From Teichococcus vastitatis (GTDB lineage Bacteria > Pseudomonadota > Alphaproteobacteria > Acetobacterales > Acetobacteraceae), in contig NZ_QXGS01000002.1 in NCBI RefSeq assembly GCF_003604215.1, positions 430,841 through 494,840 on the forward strand: a stretch of DNA of 64,000 bases, in the 5' to 3' direction. Of the stretch, positions 54,706 to 63,979 are shown one piece after another; position 1 is the first letter of the stretch, and each line of letters begins with the position of its first letter. Under the pieces are notes generated by a model, which had not been told where the DNA came from, searched no databases, and saw nothing but the letters and a program-made list of their open reading frames with translations. The translations under genes and the position numbers were made by a program.

Positions 54706-56223
54706 TCAGGTTTCCAGCATGCGCCGCAGCAATTCCACATCCTCGGCGAAGGCGCCGTCGGATTGCATCAGCTCGGCCACGCGGGACACCGCGTGCATCA
54801 CCGTGGTGTGGTCGCGGTTGCCGAAGCGGCGGCCGATCTCGGGAAGGGAGCGGGAGGTGAGCTGCTTGGCCAGGTACATCGCCACCTGGCGCGGCCGCGC
54901 CACGTTGCGCGCCCGCCGCGCCGAGGACATGTCGGTCAGGCGGATGTTGTAGTGCTCGGCGACCTTGCGCTGGATCTCCTCGATCGTGACCCGGCGGTCA
55001 TGGGCGCGCAGGATGTCGTGCAGCACCTCCTGCGCGGATTCCAGCGTGATCGGCCGGCCGAACAGGTTGGCGTGGGCGATCAGCCGGTTCAGCGCGCCTT
55101 CCAGCTCGCGGACATTCGACGTGATCTTGTGCGCCAGGAATTCCAGCACGCGCGGCGGCACCTCGACCTCCGCGCCCCCCTGACTGCCCCCCTGCGCCTT
55201 GGCCTGCAGGATGGAGATGCGCAGCTCGTAGGTGGTGGCATGGATGTCGGCCACCATGCCGCAGCCGAGTCGCGTGCGCAGCCGGTCCTCCAGCCCCGAC
55301 AGGTCGGAGGGCGACTTGTCGGCCGAGACGACGATCTGCTTCCCGGCATCCACCAGCGCGTTGAAGGTGTGGAAGAACTCCTCCTGCGTGTTGTCCTTGC
55401 CGATCAGGAATTGCAGGTCGTCGATCATCAGCACGTCGACCGAGCGGAGGCTTTCCTTGAACTCCATGGTCGATTGCGAGCGCAGCGCGGCGATGAAGCG
55501 GTACATGAACTTCTCGGCCGACATGTAGGCGACGTTGCGCTGGCCGTTGAAGGAGATCGCCCAGGCGATCGAGTGCATCAGGTGCGTCTTGCCGAGGCCG
55601 ACGCCGCCATACAGGAACAGCGGGTTGAAGCCGGGCGAGGCCGGCTTCTCGGCGACGCGGCGGGCGCAGGCATGGGCGAATTCGTTCGGCTTGCCGACCA
55701 CGAAGCTGTCGAAGGTGAAGCGCGGGTCGAGCGGCGCCGCCCAGTCATGCTTCGACTCGGCCCGTGCCTCGTTCCGCGGCGGGGAGGAAAGCGGCTCGGC
55801 CAGGGCCAGGGCGGCCTGCTGCGGCCGGGCGCCGGGGGCGGTCAGCGGCGCGGCGCCGGACGGGCCGGCCTTCGGCGCCCCATCCCTCAGCGTCCCGTCG
55901 GCCAGGGCCGGCTCGGCCTCCTGGTTGCCGCCGCGCAGCTCCGGCGCCACGCGGATGTCGACGCGCCGCACGCCGAGCGGCTCGGCCGCCCAGAGCGAGC
56001 GCAGGCGGTCGCCGTAATGGCCGCGCACCCAGTCGCGCAGGAACCGCGTCGGCAGCAGGATCACCGCTTCCTCGCCCTCGATGGCCGACAGCGTCATCTG
56101 CCGCAGCCATGAGCGATACTCGACCTCGCCCACTTCCTCCCTCAGCCGGCCGCGAATCCGGGCCCAGGCTTCGGCCACCTGCCCTGTCGCGGGGGTGGTG
56201 GAAGTCTCGAGATCTTTCTCCAT
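54706..56223 (-). CDS. dnaA: Chromosomal replication initiator DnaA
   Basis: Binds DnaA boxes at the origin and melts DNA. The 505-residue protein has domain I (about 15-85), an Ala/Pro-rich linker (about 100-170), the AAA+ domain with Walker [12 protein letters not shown] and Walker [11 protein letters not shown], and the C-terminal DNA-binding domain with [11 protein letters not shown]-like ([21 protein letters not shown]) signature. Start at ATG 56223 (AGGTG 8 nt upstream) or GTG 56232. It lies downstream of rpsT on the same strand, a widespread alphaproteobacterial order. I saw no DnaA-box cluster on either side. Confidence 0.97.
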   Translation of the reverse strand: MEKDLETSTTPATGQVAEAWARIRGRLREEVGEVEYRSWLRQMTLSAIEGEEAVILLPTRFLRDWVRGHYGDRLRSLWAAEPLGVRRVDIRVAPELRGGNQEAEPALADGTLRDGAPKAGPSGAAPLTAPGARPQQAALALAEPLSSPPRNEARAESKHDWAAPLDPRFTFDSFVVGKPNEFAHACARRVAEKPASPGFNPLFLYGGVGLGKTHLMHSIAWAISFNGQRNVAYMSAEKFMYRFIAALRSQSTMEFKESLRSVDVLMIDDLQFLIGKDNTQEEFFHTFNALVDAGKQIVVSADKSPSDLSGLEDRLRTRLGCGMVADIHATTYELRISILQAKAQGGSQGGAEVEVPPRVLEFLAHKITSNVRELEGALNRLIAHANLFGRPITLESAQEVLHDILRAHDRRVTIEEIQRKVAEHYNIRLTDMSSARRARNVARPRQVAMYLAKQLTSRSLPEIGRRFGNRDHTTVMHAVSRVAELMQSDGAFAEDVELLRRMLET

Positions 56224-56600
56224 GCGAAGCACCTGCCACCCTTTCGGCCTTTGGCCAGCCTGATGCGGCCCCTTGCGGGGCGGGAGAGCCGACAGCCCAG
56301 CACATGCGCGGCACCCTATTCTCCGGCCAGGCCGGAAACCTCAGGATGCCACGACCTTGCCGCGATTCGACAAGAGCGCAAACAACCGATCCGTTCACGA
56401 CTTCAGGTCAAGTAAAACCTGAATCGCGAAAGACGACCGGAAGCTGTCGTGATGTATTGGGGTACGCTAGTCCAGCGGCTGTTCTTGAAGGCTACCGCCC
56501 GGCACCCCGGGGGTGCAACGGGATCATGGTGAGAACATGAAGGCCGCCGGTCAATCCGCCGTGCGGCAGGGGGCGCGCCCCTGCCGGTTCGGCCGCCAGG
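56224..56600. promoter_or_regulatory. dnaA upstream region with inverted repeat
   Basis: 377 nt between rpsT and dnaA. It must contain the dnaA promoter. TTCAGGT (56402-56408) and ACCTGAA (56417-56423) form a perfect inverted repeat with an 8 nt AT-rich spacer, a possible operator. No TTATCCACA-like box was found, so nothing supports an origin here. Confidence 0.5.
56564..56586 (-). terminator. Hairpin after rpsT
   Basis: A 9 bp stem (56564-56572 with 56578-56586) and a 5 nt GCGCG loop, 14 nt after the rpsT stop on the minus strand. No T-run. Confidence 0.5.
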
Positions 56601-56873
56601 TCAGGCCTGGGCGGCCAGCGCCTTGATGCGCGCGGACAGGCGGGAAAGCTTGCGGGCCACCGTGTTGGCGTGCATCACGCCCTTGGTGACGGCGCGGTGC
56701 AGCTCGGGCTGCGCGTCCTTGAAGGCGGCCTGAGCGGTGGCCTTGTCGCCACCGGCGACGGCCTTCTCGACCTTGACCAGGAAGGTGCTGACGCGGGACC
56801 GGCGGGCGCGGTTGCGCTCGTTACGAGTCGCCGTCTGCCGGATGCGCTTGCGCGCTGAAGCCGTATTCGCCAT
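56601..56873 (-). CDS. rpsT: 30S ribosomal protein S20
   Basis: A 90-residue basic three-helix protein that binds 16S rRNA. Begins [20 protein letters not shown] and ends with [21 protein letters not shown], as in the family. Monocistronic-looking, with a hairpin downstream and dnaA further on. Confidence 0.97.
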   Translation of the reverse strand: MANTASARKRIRQTATRNERNRARRSRVSTFLVKVEKAVAGGDKATAQAAFKDAQPELHRAVTKGVMHANTVARKLSRLSARIKALAAQA

Positions 56874-57114
56874 GGCGGTGCTTTGAACCAGTCACACTGT
56901 GTCTCGGGAACGCACGACACCCTCGCCACCGCAACGGGCAACAGGGGGTACGCGACGGAAGGCGCGGTTTAGCCCTCGGGCCGCGCGGGAGTCAATGCAT
57001 TGCTGGGCGCATTGCTGGCCTGCCTCGGCCCGAGGGCTGCGGCGCCACCGGGGGCTTGGCCGCCAGGAGCCGCCGGGCGGCGGGGCATTGCTGGGCGGCG
57101 GAGAGGGGGTCAGT

Positions 57115-57501
57115 ATGCGCCGCTTGGCAAACGGATCGGCTCCACGAATGATCGAACGCATCACCCGGACCCCCATCATGCACCGCGTGGTGGCCGCCCA
57201 TGGCGTGCTCTACCTGGGCGGCATCGTCGCCGAGGCGCGCGACGGCGTCGGCATGAAGGGGCAGACCGAGCAGGCCCTGGCCCGCATGGAGGAGATCCTG
57301 CGCAGCGCCGGCAGCGACCGCACCAAGGTGCTGACCGCCACCGTCTACGTCACCGACATGGCGGCCAAGGCCGAGATGAACGAGGCCTGGGTGTCGTTCT
57401 TCGGCGCGGAGAACCTGCCCTCCCGCGCCACCGTGGGCGTGGCCAATCTGGGCAGCGCCGACACCCTGATCGAGGTGGTGGCCACCGCCCTGAAGGGCTG
57501 A
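57115..57501 (+). CDS. RidA-family (YjgF) protein
   Basis: A RidA-type protein; family members deaminate reactive enamine/imine intermediates, and others have different roles. Of 128 residues the conserved part starts at MIERITRTPIMHRVVAAHGVLYLGGIVAE; further motifs are GQTEQALARMEEIL, LTATVYVTDM and SRATVGVANL. The arginine typical of active RidA (R105 context) is seen as SRATV. The ATG at 57115 has GGAGAGGGGG close upstream; ATG 57148 at the start of the conserved part is the alternative. Confidence 0.88.
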   Translation: MRRLANGSAPRMIERITRTPIMHRVVAAHGVLYLGGIVAEARDGVGMKGQTEQALARMEEILRSAGSDRTKVLTATVYVTDMAAKAEMNEAWVSFFGAENLPSRATVGVANLGSADTLIEVVATALKG

Positions 57502-57519
57502 GGGGCGGGAAGCGGGCGC

Positions 57520-58317
57520 TCAGCCCCGGAAGGCGGGCGGCCGCTTCTCCAGAAACGCGGCCATGCCTTCCTTCTGGTCCGGCGTGCCGAACAGGCTGAG
57601 AAAGAAGCGCCGCTCCAGCCGCACGCCTTCGCGCAGCGGCAGCTCAAAGGCGGCGTTCACCGCCTCCTTGGCCATGGCCACGGCCGGCGGCGACAAGGTG
57701 GCGATCTTTTCCGCCAGCTTCACCGCCTCGGGCAGCAGCTCGGCCGCCGGCACCACGCGGGCGACCAGGCCGGCGCGCTCCGCCTCGGCGGCGTCCATCA
57801 TGCGGCCGGTCAGCACCATCTCCATGGCCTTGGACTTGCCCACCGCCCGCGTCAGGCGCTGGCTGCCGCCGGCGCCGGGCAGGATGCCGAGGTTGATCTC
57901 CGGCTGGCCGAACCGCGCCGAATCGGCGGCCAGGATCAGGTCGCACATCATCGCCAGCTCGCAGCCGCCGCCGAGCGCGAAGCCCGCCACCGCGGCGATC
58001 ACCGGCTTGCGCACGGCGAGCACCGCCTCCCAGGGCGCCACGAAATCCTTCATGTAGGTGGCCGGAAAGGCGCGGTCCTGCATCTCGCGGATGTCGGCGC
58101 CGGCGGCGAAGGCCTTGTCGCTGCCGGTCAGGATGATGGCGGCCACGGCCGGGTCGGCGTCCAGCCCGGCCAGGGCCTCGGCCAACTCGGCGGTCAGCTG
58201 GTCGCACAGCGCGTTCAGCGCCTTGGGCCGGTTCAGGCGGATCAGCCCGGCCGGGCCCTGCCGCTCGACCAGGATCATCTCATAGGAGGAATGGGGGGCG
58301 GGCGCGGTTTCGCTCAC
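57520..58317 (-). CDS. Enoyl-CoA hydratase/isomerase family protein
   Basis: A 265-residue crotonase. Oxyanion-hole segments [12 protein letters not shown] and [14 protein letters not shown], and the catalytic glutamates in GGGCELA and [19 protein letters not shown], are all present, so a true hydratase is likely. The start is GTG 58317 with GAGGA 8 nt upstream; a TTG at 58335 is weaker. This gene often lies between rpsT and mutM in alphaproteobacteria. Confidence 0.92.
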   Translation of the reverse strand: MSETAPAPHSSYEMILVERQGPAGLIRLNRPKALNALCDQLTAELAEALAGLDADPAVAAIILTGSDKAFAAGADIREMQDRAFPATYMKDFVAPWEAVLAVRKPVIAAVAGFALGGGCELAMMCDLILAADSARFGQPEINLGILPGAGGSQRLTRAVGKSKAMEMVLTGRMMDAAEAERAGLVARVVPAAELLPEAVKLAEKIATLSPPAVAMAKEAVNAAFELPLREGVRLERRFFLSLFGTPDQKEGMAAFLEKRPPAFRG

Positions 58318-58377
58318 GGTGGTGTCCTCGTTCAACGGCGGCCCGCCGAACCGTGGCCGGGGCGGCGGGCGGACAGG

Positions 58378-59220
58378 CTAGCGTTGGGTGCGGGCGCAGA
58401 AGAAGGTGCTGCGCCCCGATTGCACGATGCGCGACACCCCGGCGCAGGCGGGCGGCCCCGGGCAAAGCGGGCAGGGCGCGCCTTCGCGGTCATAGACCTG
58501 GAAGCGGTCCTGGAAATGCCCGAGTTCGCCATCCGCCTGCACGTAGTCGCGCAGCGAGGAGCCGCCCGCGGCGATCGAATCGAGCAGCACCGCCTTGATC
58601 GCCGGCACCAGCCGGGCCGCGCGGGCGCCGGGAATGGTATGCGCCAGCCGGCGCGGCGACAGGCCGGCGCGGAACAGCGCTTCCGCCACATAGATGTTGC
58701 CCAGCCCCGCCACCACGCGCTGGTCCAGCAGCGCCGCCTTGATCGGCGTCTTCTTGCCGAACAGCGACTCGGACAGCACGCCGGGGGTGAACGCCTCCTC
58801 CAGCGGCTCCGGCCCCATGCCGGCCAGCAGCTTGTGCGAATCCTCGGCAGCGGTCGGCACCAGGTCGACGCTGCCGAAGCGGCGCGGATCGACGAAGCCG
58901 ACGCGCTGCCCGTCATCGGTCTGCAGCACCAAATGCTCATGCGCCGGCGGCGGGGTGTTGGCGCCGGCCGGCCGCGCCACCATCCGCCCCGACATGCCGA
59001 GGTGGATCAGCGCCGAGTCGCCGCCCGAGATCCGCATCAGCATGTATTTGCCGCGCCGCCGGAAGCCTTCCACCCGCGCACCGGTCAGGCGCTCGGCAAG
59101 GCCGGGCGGGAACGGCCAGCGCATGCCCGCCCGGTGGGTGGCGGCGAACACCAGCACGCGGCCGGTGAGCAGCCCGGAGAGGCCGCGCATCACCGTCTCG
59201 ACCTCGGGAAGCTCAGGCAC
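58378..59220 (-). CDS. mutM: Formamidopyrimidine-DNA glycosylase, atypical zinc finger
   Basis: Removes 8-oxoguanine and formamidopyrimidines. The mature N-terminus [13 protein letters not shown] (catalytic Pro2, Glu3), [16 protein letters not shown], and the H2TH region [21 protein letters not shown] are intact over 280 residues. The C-terminal zinc finger begins CPLC but ends FFCARTQR where the family has FCxxCQR: the fourth Cys is Thr. An extra Cys lies in PPACAG. The start codon is GTG. Glycosylase chemistry should be intact; zinc binding may be altered. Confidence 0.95.
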   Translation of the reverse strand: MPELPEVETVMRGLSGLLTGRVLVFAATHRAGMRWPFPPGLAERLTGARVEGFRRRGKYMLMRISGGDSALIHLGMSGRMVARPAGANTPPPAHEHLVLQTDDGQRVGFVDPRRFGSVDLVPTAAEDSHKLLAGMGPEPLEEAFTPGVLSESLFGKKTPIKAALLDQRVVAGLGNIYVAEALFRAGLSPRRLAHTIPGARAARLVPAIKAVLLDSIAAGGSSLRDYVQADGELGHFQDRFQVYDREGAPCPLCPGPPACAGVSRIVQSGRSTFFCARTQR

Positions 59221-59253
59221 GGGCGGAACCCCGGCGCGCCGCGGCGGCGCGCG

Positions 59254-59766
59254 TCACGGGGCCAGCACCTCGAAGCCGGTGACCCCGGTGGACAGCAGCG
59301 CCCGCAGGTCGCGCGCTTCCAGCGCGATGCAGCCCTCGGTGGGCGGATAATCCGGCCGCGCCAGGTGCAGGAAGATGGCGCTGCCGCGGCCACGCACCAC
59401 CGGGGCGTCGTTCCAGCCCAGGATGCCGATGATGTCGTAGACCGGGTCGGTCCGCCACAGCGCCTCGTGCCGCGCCTCGTGCGGCAGGCGGAGGCGGGTG
59501 TTGTAGGCCGGATGCGCCGGATCGTCGCACCAGCCATCGTCGCGGGCGATCGGCTCCACCGGCACGGCGCAGGCGGGCGCCGCGCCGCGGTCGGCGCGGT
59601 ACAGCACGCGGCGCAGCGGCAGCAGGCCGGCCGGCGTGGCGCCGTCACCTTCCTCCTTGTCGCGCCGCACCCCGCCCTTGCCCAGGGCACAGCGCCAGGT
59701 CTGGCCCCGCAGGGTCAGGCGGCCATCGGGAAACACGGTGGCGATCAGCTCCATGCCGCGCAGCAT
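59254..59766 (-). CDS. L,D-transpeptidase (YkuD-like) family protein
   Basis: A 170-residue protein with the YkuD catalytic end: AIFLHLARPDYPPTEGCIAL, containing the His and the TEGC cysteine nucleophile. Upstream are VRRDKEEGDGATPAGLLPLRRVLY and ALWRTDPVYDIIGILGWND. The family forms 3-3 peptidoglycan crosslinks or attaches proteins, but no signal peptide is visible here, a recurring feature of this short subgroup. Start 59766; ATG 59754 is equally possible. Confidence 0.85.
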   Translation of the reverse strand: MLRGMELIATVFPDGRLTLRGQTWRCALGKGGVRRDKEEGDGATPAGLLPLRRVLYRADRGAAPACAVPVEPIARDDGWCDDPAHPAYNTRLRLPHEARHEALWRTDPVYDIIGILGWNDAPVVRGRGSAIFLHLARPDYPPTEGCIALEARDLRALLSTGVTGFEVLAP

Positions 59767-59812
59767 GGCGCGGCGCCCCGGCTTGGCAAGAGGCAGCCAG
59801 GGCAGGCGAGCG

Positions 59813-61030
59813 TCAGCGCAGCAGGTGGCCGAAGCGGTCCGCCTTGGTTTCCAGGTATTTGTCGTTGACGCCGTTGGCGGCGAAGCGGTGCGCCACCCGG
59901 CCCACCACCTCGATGCCGCAGGCGGCGAGGCCCGACATCTTGTCCGGATTGTTGGTCAGCAACCGGATGCGCGGGATGCCCAGCTGCTCCAGCATGGTCG
60001 CTGCCACCAGGAAGCCCCGCTCATCGGCGCCATAGCCCAGCGCCCGGTTGGCATCCAGCGTGTCCAGCCCGCCATCCTGCAGGGTGTAGGCGCGCAGCTT
60101 GTTCACCAGCCCGATGCCGCGGCCTTCCTGCGCCAGGTAGAGCAGCACGCCGGTGCCGTCCTGCGCCATGCGCTGAATGGCGCCGCGCAGCTGCGGCCCG
60201 CAATCGCAGCGCAGGCTGCCCAGCAGGTCTCCGGTGAAGCATTCCGAATGCGCCCGCACCAGCGGCGCGCCGCCCGAGGCCGCCATCTCCTCCGGCTGCC
60301 CCACCAGGATCGCCAGGTGCTCGATGCCGCCATCGGCGGCACGGAAGGCGACGATCCGGGCATCGCGCGCATCCTGCAGCGGCACCCGCGCCTCGGCCAC
60401 GCGGACCAGGGTGGTGGCCGCGGTGGCCGGGTAAGACAGCACCTCGGCCGCCGGCACCCGCAGCAGGTCGAGCCCGCCCGCCACGTGCTCCTGCGCCGGG
60501 GCCGCCACTAGGGCCGGCAACAGGCGGCCGAGTTTGGCCAGCCCCAGCGCGGCCGGCGCCAGCACATGCGGCAGCACCAGCTCCGGCACTTCCGGCAGCA
60601 GCCGTCCGGCCACCGGATCGGCCAGGCGGCGCAGCAATTCGGGGTTCAGCAGGGCGGGGCCGAGCTTCAGCGCCGCCACGCCATCCTCGGTCTGCAGCGC
60701 GCCGGGCTTCAGCGCATCGCCGCGCCGTGGCGGGGTGGCGGCGTTGATCGGCCGCTGCAACACGGCCGCGGCGCGCACCGGCGCCAGCAGCAGCACCGGC
60801 GGCGCCAGGGCCGCGGCGGCGATTTCCGCCAGCCCGCGCGCGCCCACGGTTTCGGCGGCGGCAACCACCAGGGCACCCTGCGGCCCCGTCAGCAGCACCG
60901 GGGTGCCGCGGCGAAGCTCGCTGACCGCACGATGCACCCCCCGCATGGCGCGAGACGCGGCGTCCGACAGGGCGGCGCCGAGTTCGGGATCATGCGGCAA
61001 TTCGGGCGCAACATTGCCTGGAGGGGTCAT
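59813..61030 (-). CDS. ribA: GTP cyclohydrolase II with diverged N-terminal domain
   Basis: Opens GTP for riboflavin synthesis. The C-terminal half (about 210-405) is a full GTP cyclohydrolase II: VRAHSECFTGDLLGSLRCDCGPQL (zinc Cys ligands), YLAQEGRGIGLVNKLRAY, LLTNNPDK. The N-terminal 200 residues occupy the place of the RibB (DHBP synthase) domain but lack its acidic metal motif and ARxxGG signature, so RibB activity is not expected. An equally long alphaproteobacterial RibA form is known. Starts MTPPGNVAPELPHDPE at 61030. Confidence 0.93.
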   Translation of the reverse strand: MTPPGNVAPELPHDPELGAALSDAASRAMRGVHRAVSELRRGTPVLLTGPQGALVVAAAETVGARGLAEIAAAALAPPVLLLAPVRAAAVLQRPINAATPPRRGDALKPGALQTEDGVAALKLGPALLNPELLRRLADPVAGRLLPEVPELVLPHVLAPAALGLAKLGRLLPALVAAPAQEHVAGGLDLLRVPAAEVLSYPATAATTLVRVAEARVPLQDARDARIVAFRAADGGIEHLAILVGQPEEMAASGGAPLVRAHSECFTGDLLGSLRCDCGPQLRGAIQRMAQDGTGVLLYLAQEGRGIGLVNKLRAYTLQDGGLDTLDANRALGYGADERGFLVAATMLEQLGIPRIRLLTNNPDKMSGLAACGIEVVGRVAHRFAANGVNDKYLETKADRFGHLLR

Positions 61031-61323
61031 GCCATCGCTTTCCGTGCATCCCGGACATTGTGCGGCCCTGCCGGGCTCATGCCAAGATTGTGAGCCTGGG
61101 GCTTCCGCTTTCTGCGAAACCCGTGTTCAATGCCGTCAGATCTTGGGCCTTGCCGTGCCTCTGGCAATGGCTCGAAAAATGATTTCGGCGCGCGGCAGGA
61201 GACAAGTATGGCTTGCCACACGGCCGCGTTACCGCCACGATGGGGCTTGGTGGCCGTCCGGCCGCATGGCTGCTTCCGGGAGGTGCCAGCCTTGTCTTTC
61301 CACCGTGTTTCTCTGGAGAGCGC

Positions 61324-62043
61324 ATGACTGGCCCTCGGCCGATCCTGATCGTGGATGATGATGACGCCCTTCGCGTCACCCTGTCCGAGCAGCTGGCAAT
61401 GGATGGCGAGTTCGCGCCGGTCGAGGCCGCAACCGCCTCCGACGCCGCCGGCCAGCTCCTGACCGCCGACAGCCGCTGCGACGCCGTGCTGCTCGACATC
61501 GGCCTGCCCGATGGCGATGGCCGCGACCTGTGCGCCAAGCTGCGCCAGGAAGGCGTCAAGATCCCCATCATCATGCTGACCGGCGCCGATGGCGAGCAGG
61601 ACGTGGTGCGCGGCCTCGATGCCGGCGCCAATGACTACATCGCCAAGCCGTTCCGCATCGCCGAGCTGCTGGCCCGCCTGCGCGCCCAACTGCGGGTCTT
61701 CGACAATTCCGAGGACGCGGTGTTCGTGATCGGGCCCTACACCTTCCGCCCCTCCGCCAAGCTGCTGCTGGAGCCGGTGAAGAACCGCAAGATCCGCCTG
61801 ACCGAAAAGGAAGCGGCGATCCTGAAGTTCCTCTACCGCGCCGGCGGCCGCCCGGTGGCCCGGCAGATCCTGCTGAACGAGGTGTGGGGCTACAACGCCG
61901 CCGTCACCACGCACACGCTGGAAACCCACATCTACCGCCTGCGCCAGAAGATCGAGCCGGACCCGGCCAACGCCGCCCTGCTGCTGACCGAAGGCGGCGG
62001 CTACCGCCTCGACCCGCAGGCCGGCCGCGCCGCCGCCGCCTGA
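61324..62043 (+). CDS. OmpR-family response regulator
   Basis: A 239-residue regulator: receiver domain (about 5-120) with ILIVDDDDALRVTL, phosphoacceptor Asp58 in AVLLDIGLPDGDG, Thr in IIMLTGADG and Lys in YIAKPF, then a winged-helix DNA-binding domain (about 140-230: LTEKEAAILKFLYRAGGRPVARQILLNEVWGYN, TLETHIYRLRQKIEPDP). No kinase gene is next to it. The start at 61324 has GGAG 5 nt upstream. A strong terminator follows. Confidence 0.93.
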   Translation: MTGPRPILIVDDDDALRVTLSEQLAMDGEFAPVEAATASDAAGQLLTADSRCDAVLLDIGLPDGDGRDLCAKLRQEGVKIPIIMLTGADGEQDVVRGLDAGANDYIAKPFRIAELLARLRAQLRVFDNSEDAVFVIGPYTFRPSAKLLLEPVKNRKIRLTEKEAAILKFLYRAGGRPVARQILLNEVWGYNAAVTTHTLETHIYRLRQKIEPDPANAALLLTEGGGYRLDPQAGRAAAA

Positions 62044-62069
62044 GGAGGCGCGACGCGCCATCGTGACCA

Positions 62070-62101
62070 GGGCCGGGAACATCGCGTTCCCGGCCCTTTT
62101 T
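62070..62101 (+). terminator. Rho-independent terminator of the response-regulator gene
   Basis: A perfect 11 bp stem (62070-62080 with 62086-62096), ATCGC loop and five Ts, 26 nt after the stop. The clearest intrinsic terminator in the window. Confidence 0.9.
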
Positions 62102-62142
62102 CGTTCCGGGCCGCGCCCCGGCCCGGCAGGAGGAGACAAGGC

Positions 62143-63153
62143 ATGGACGGGTTCCCCGGCGGCGCCATCGTGGTGTTCATCCTGCTCGCCCTCGCGGTGC
62201 TCACCGCCTTCAAGGGCATCCGCGCCGTGCCCCAGGGCGAGAACTGGACGGTGGAGCGCTTCGGCGCCTTCACCCGCACCCTCACCCCCGGCCTCAACTT
62301 CATCATCCCCTTCATCGACACGATCGGCCGCCGCATGAACGTGCAGGAGGTGGTGCTCGACATCCCCGAGCAGGCGGTGATCACCCGCGACAACGCCAAT
62401 GTCTCGGTGGACGGCATCGTCTATTACCGCGTCATGGAGCCGGACAAGGCCGCCTACCAGGTGCAGAGCCTGACCCAGGCGCTCTCGGCGCTGGCCATGA
62501 CCAACATCCGCGCCATCATCGGCGAGATGGACCTCGACCAGGCGCTCTCCTCCCGCGACAAGATCAACTCCCACCTGCTCAACGTCCTCGACGGCGCCAC
62601 CGACCCCTGGGGCGTCAAGGTCACCCGCGTCGAGATCCGCAAGATCGAGCCGCCCGCCGACCTCGTCGCCGCCATGAACACCCAGATGATGGCCGAGCGC
62701 GAGCGCCGCGCCGTGGTGATGCGTGCCCAGGGCGACCGCGAGGCCGCCATCGCCCGCGCCGAGGGCGCCAAGGCCGCCCAGGTCCTCGAAGCCGAGGGCC
62801 GCCTCGAAGCCGCCCGCCGCGACGCCGAGGCGCGCGAGCGCTTGGCCGAGGCCGAGGCCGCCGCCACCCGCTCCGTCGCCGCCGCCGCGCAGGAAGGCGG
62901 CGCCCCCGCGCTGAACTACTTCATCGCCGACCGCTACGTCGCGGCCTTCGGCAAGCTGGCCGGCAACCCGGCCTCCAAGCTGGTGGTAGTGCCGGTGGAA
63001 TCCGCCTCGCTCGCCGGCAGCGTCACCGCCGCCCTGGAACTGTTCCGCCAGCCCGGCGCCATGGCGCCCCCTGGGGCTCCCTTCGCGGCTCCCCTGGGCG
63101 CTCCCTTGGGCACGCCCCCCGCGCCGCCGCGCGGCAGCGTGCCGCCCACCTGA
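62143..63153 (+). CDS. SPFH/band-7 membrane protein (QmcA-like)
   Basis: A 336-residue inner-membrane scaffold protein: one N-terminal helix (IVVFILLALAVLTAFKGI), the SPFH domain (about 30-185: PQGENWTVERFGAFTRTLTPGLNFIIPF, DNANVSVDGIVYYRVMEPDKAAYQV), then an Ala/Glu/Arg-rich coiled coil (about 190-265) and a Pro/Gly tail. GGAGGAG precedes the ATG. NfeD starts directly after the stop; SPFH and NfeD partners are a conserved pair linked to membrane quality control. Confidence 0.94.
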   Translation: MDGFPGGAIVVFILLALAVLTAFKGIRAVPQGENWTVERFGAFTRTLTPGLNFIIPFIDTIGRRMNVQEVVLDIPEQAVITRDNANVSVDGIVYYRVMEPDKAAYQVQSLTQALSALAMTNIRAIIGEMDLDQALSSRDKINSHLLNVLDGATDPWGVKVTRVEIRKIEPPADLVAAMNTQMMAERERRAVVMRAQGDREAAIARAEGAKAAQVLEAEGRLEAARRDAEARERLAEAEAAATRSVAAAAQEGGAPALNYFIADRYVAAFGKLAGNPASKLVVVPVESASLAGSVTAALELFRQPGAMAPPGAPFAAPLGAPLGTPPAPPRGSVPPT

Positions 63154-63621
63154 ATGGCCGGCGGCTGGAGCCTGTGGGTCGCGGCCGGCCTGCTGCTGAT
63201 GGCGGCGGAACTGCTGCTGCCCGGCATCTTCCTGGTCTGGGTCGGCGCCGCCGCCCTCGGCACTGGCCTGGTGCTGGCGGTCATGCCCCTCGGCCTCTTG
63301 GCCACCGCGATCCTGTTCATCCTGACCCTGGCCGCCGCCATCGCCCTCGGCCTGCGCTTCCGCCCCTCCTCGTCGAACGGCCTCAACACGCCGGGCGCCG
63401 GGCTGGTCGGCCGCACGGGCACGCTGCTGGAGGGCGACCGCGCCCGCATCGGCGACTCGGACTGGCCGGTGCGGGGGCAGGGGACCACCGCCCCCGGCGC
63501 GGCGGTGCGGGTGGTGGCGGTGGAGGGAACCACGCTGGTGGTGCGCGCCCTTCCTCCCCCGGCCAGGGCCGCCGAGCCCGGTGCCGCCTCCGCCCCGAGC
63601 CCCGGGCCGTCCCCGAGCTGA
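63154..63621 (+). CDS. NfeD-family membrane protein
   Basis: A 155-residue partner of the preceding SPFH protein: two membrane hairpins (LWVAAGLLLMAAELLLPGIFLVWVGAAALG, LGLLATAILFILTLAAAIALGL) and a C-terminal OB-fold (about 80-135: GLVGRTGTLLEGDRARIGDSDWPVRG). The ATG at 63154 follows the SPFH TGA without a gap. Short NfeD form without the serine protease domain. Confidence 0.93.
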   Translation: MAGGWSLWVAAGLLLMAAELLLPGIFLVWVGAAALGTGLVLAVMPLGLLATAILFILTLAAAIALGLRFRPSSSNGLNTPGAGLVGRTGTLLEGDRARIGDSDWPVRGQGTTAPGAAVRVVAVEGTTLVVRALPPPARAAEPGAASAPSPGPSPS

Positions 63622-63669
63622 GCGCCCGCGCTTCAGTCTCCGCCGCTTACCGGCGCAGGACGGCCGGAA

Positions 63670-63882
63670 CTACCCGCCCGCCAATCCCTGGATGACGATG
63701 CCGGTGCCGCCGCAATTCTGGCAGTCCTGGTCGTCGATCTTGCCGCTGCCTTGGCAATCCGGGCAGACATCCTCGCCGGTGCCGGCCGTGCCAGGGGCGG
63801 CGTCATCACCGGGATTCACCTGCTCCGCCGGCGATGCCGCCGTGCCCGAAGCTCCGCTTTCGTTCGAAGGTCCTTGCGTCAC
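63670..63882 (-). CDS. Small CxxCxGxG zinc-finger protein
   Basis: A 70-residue protein: a polar, low-complexity N-terminus and a C-terminal DnaJ/anti-TRAP-like pair CPDCQGSG and CQNCGGTG separated by six residues (KIDDQD), expected to bind one zinc. The GTG at 63882 lies after GGGAGGGG; a TTG at 63918 is less likely. Role unknown; such minimal fingers occur in chaperones and in protein-protein adaptors. Convergent with nfeD. Confidence 0.7.
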   Translation of the reverse strand: MTQGPSNESGASGTAASPAEQVNPGDDAAPGTAGTGEDVCPDCQGSGKIDDQDCQNCGGTGIVIQGLAGG

Positions 63883-63979
63883 GTTACCCCTCCCAGCGTT
63901 ATTCTGGCGCCCCAACAAAACGCTGCTCTAGCAGTCTGTCGGATTTCCCTCCGGTCTGAAATCCGCGAATCTGATGGGC

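Noticed and set aside
56224-56600. Replication origin beside dnaA
   Set aside because: No DnaA-box cluster or AT-rich unwinding region was found in the rpsT-dnaA gap or right of rpsT.
61031-61323. FMN riboswitch upstream of ribA
   Set aside because: None of the conserved FMN-aptamer blocks was seen on the minus strand.
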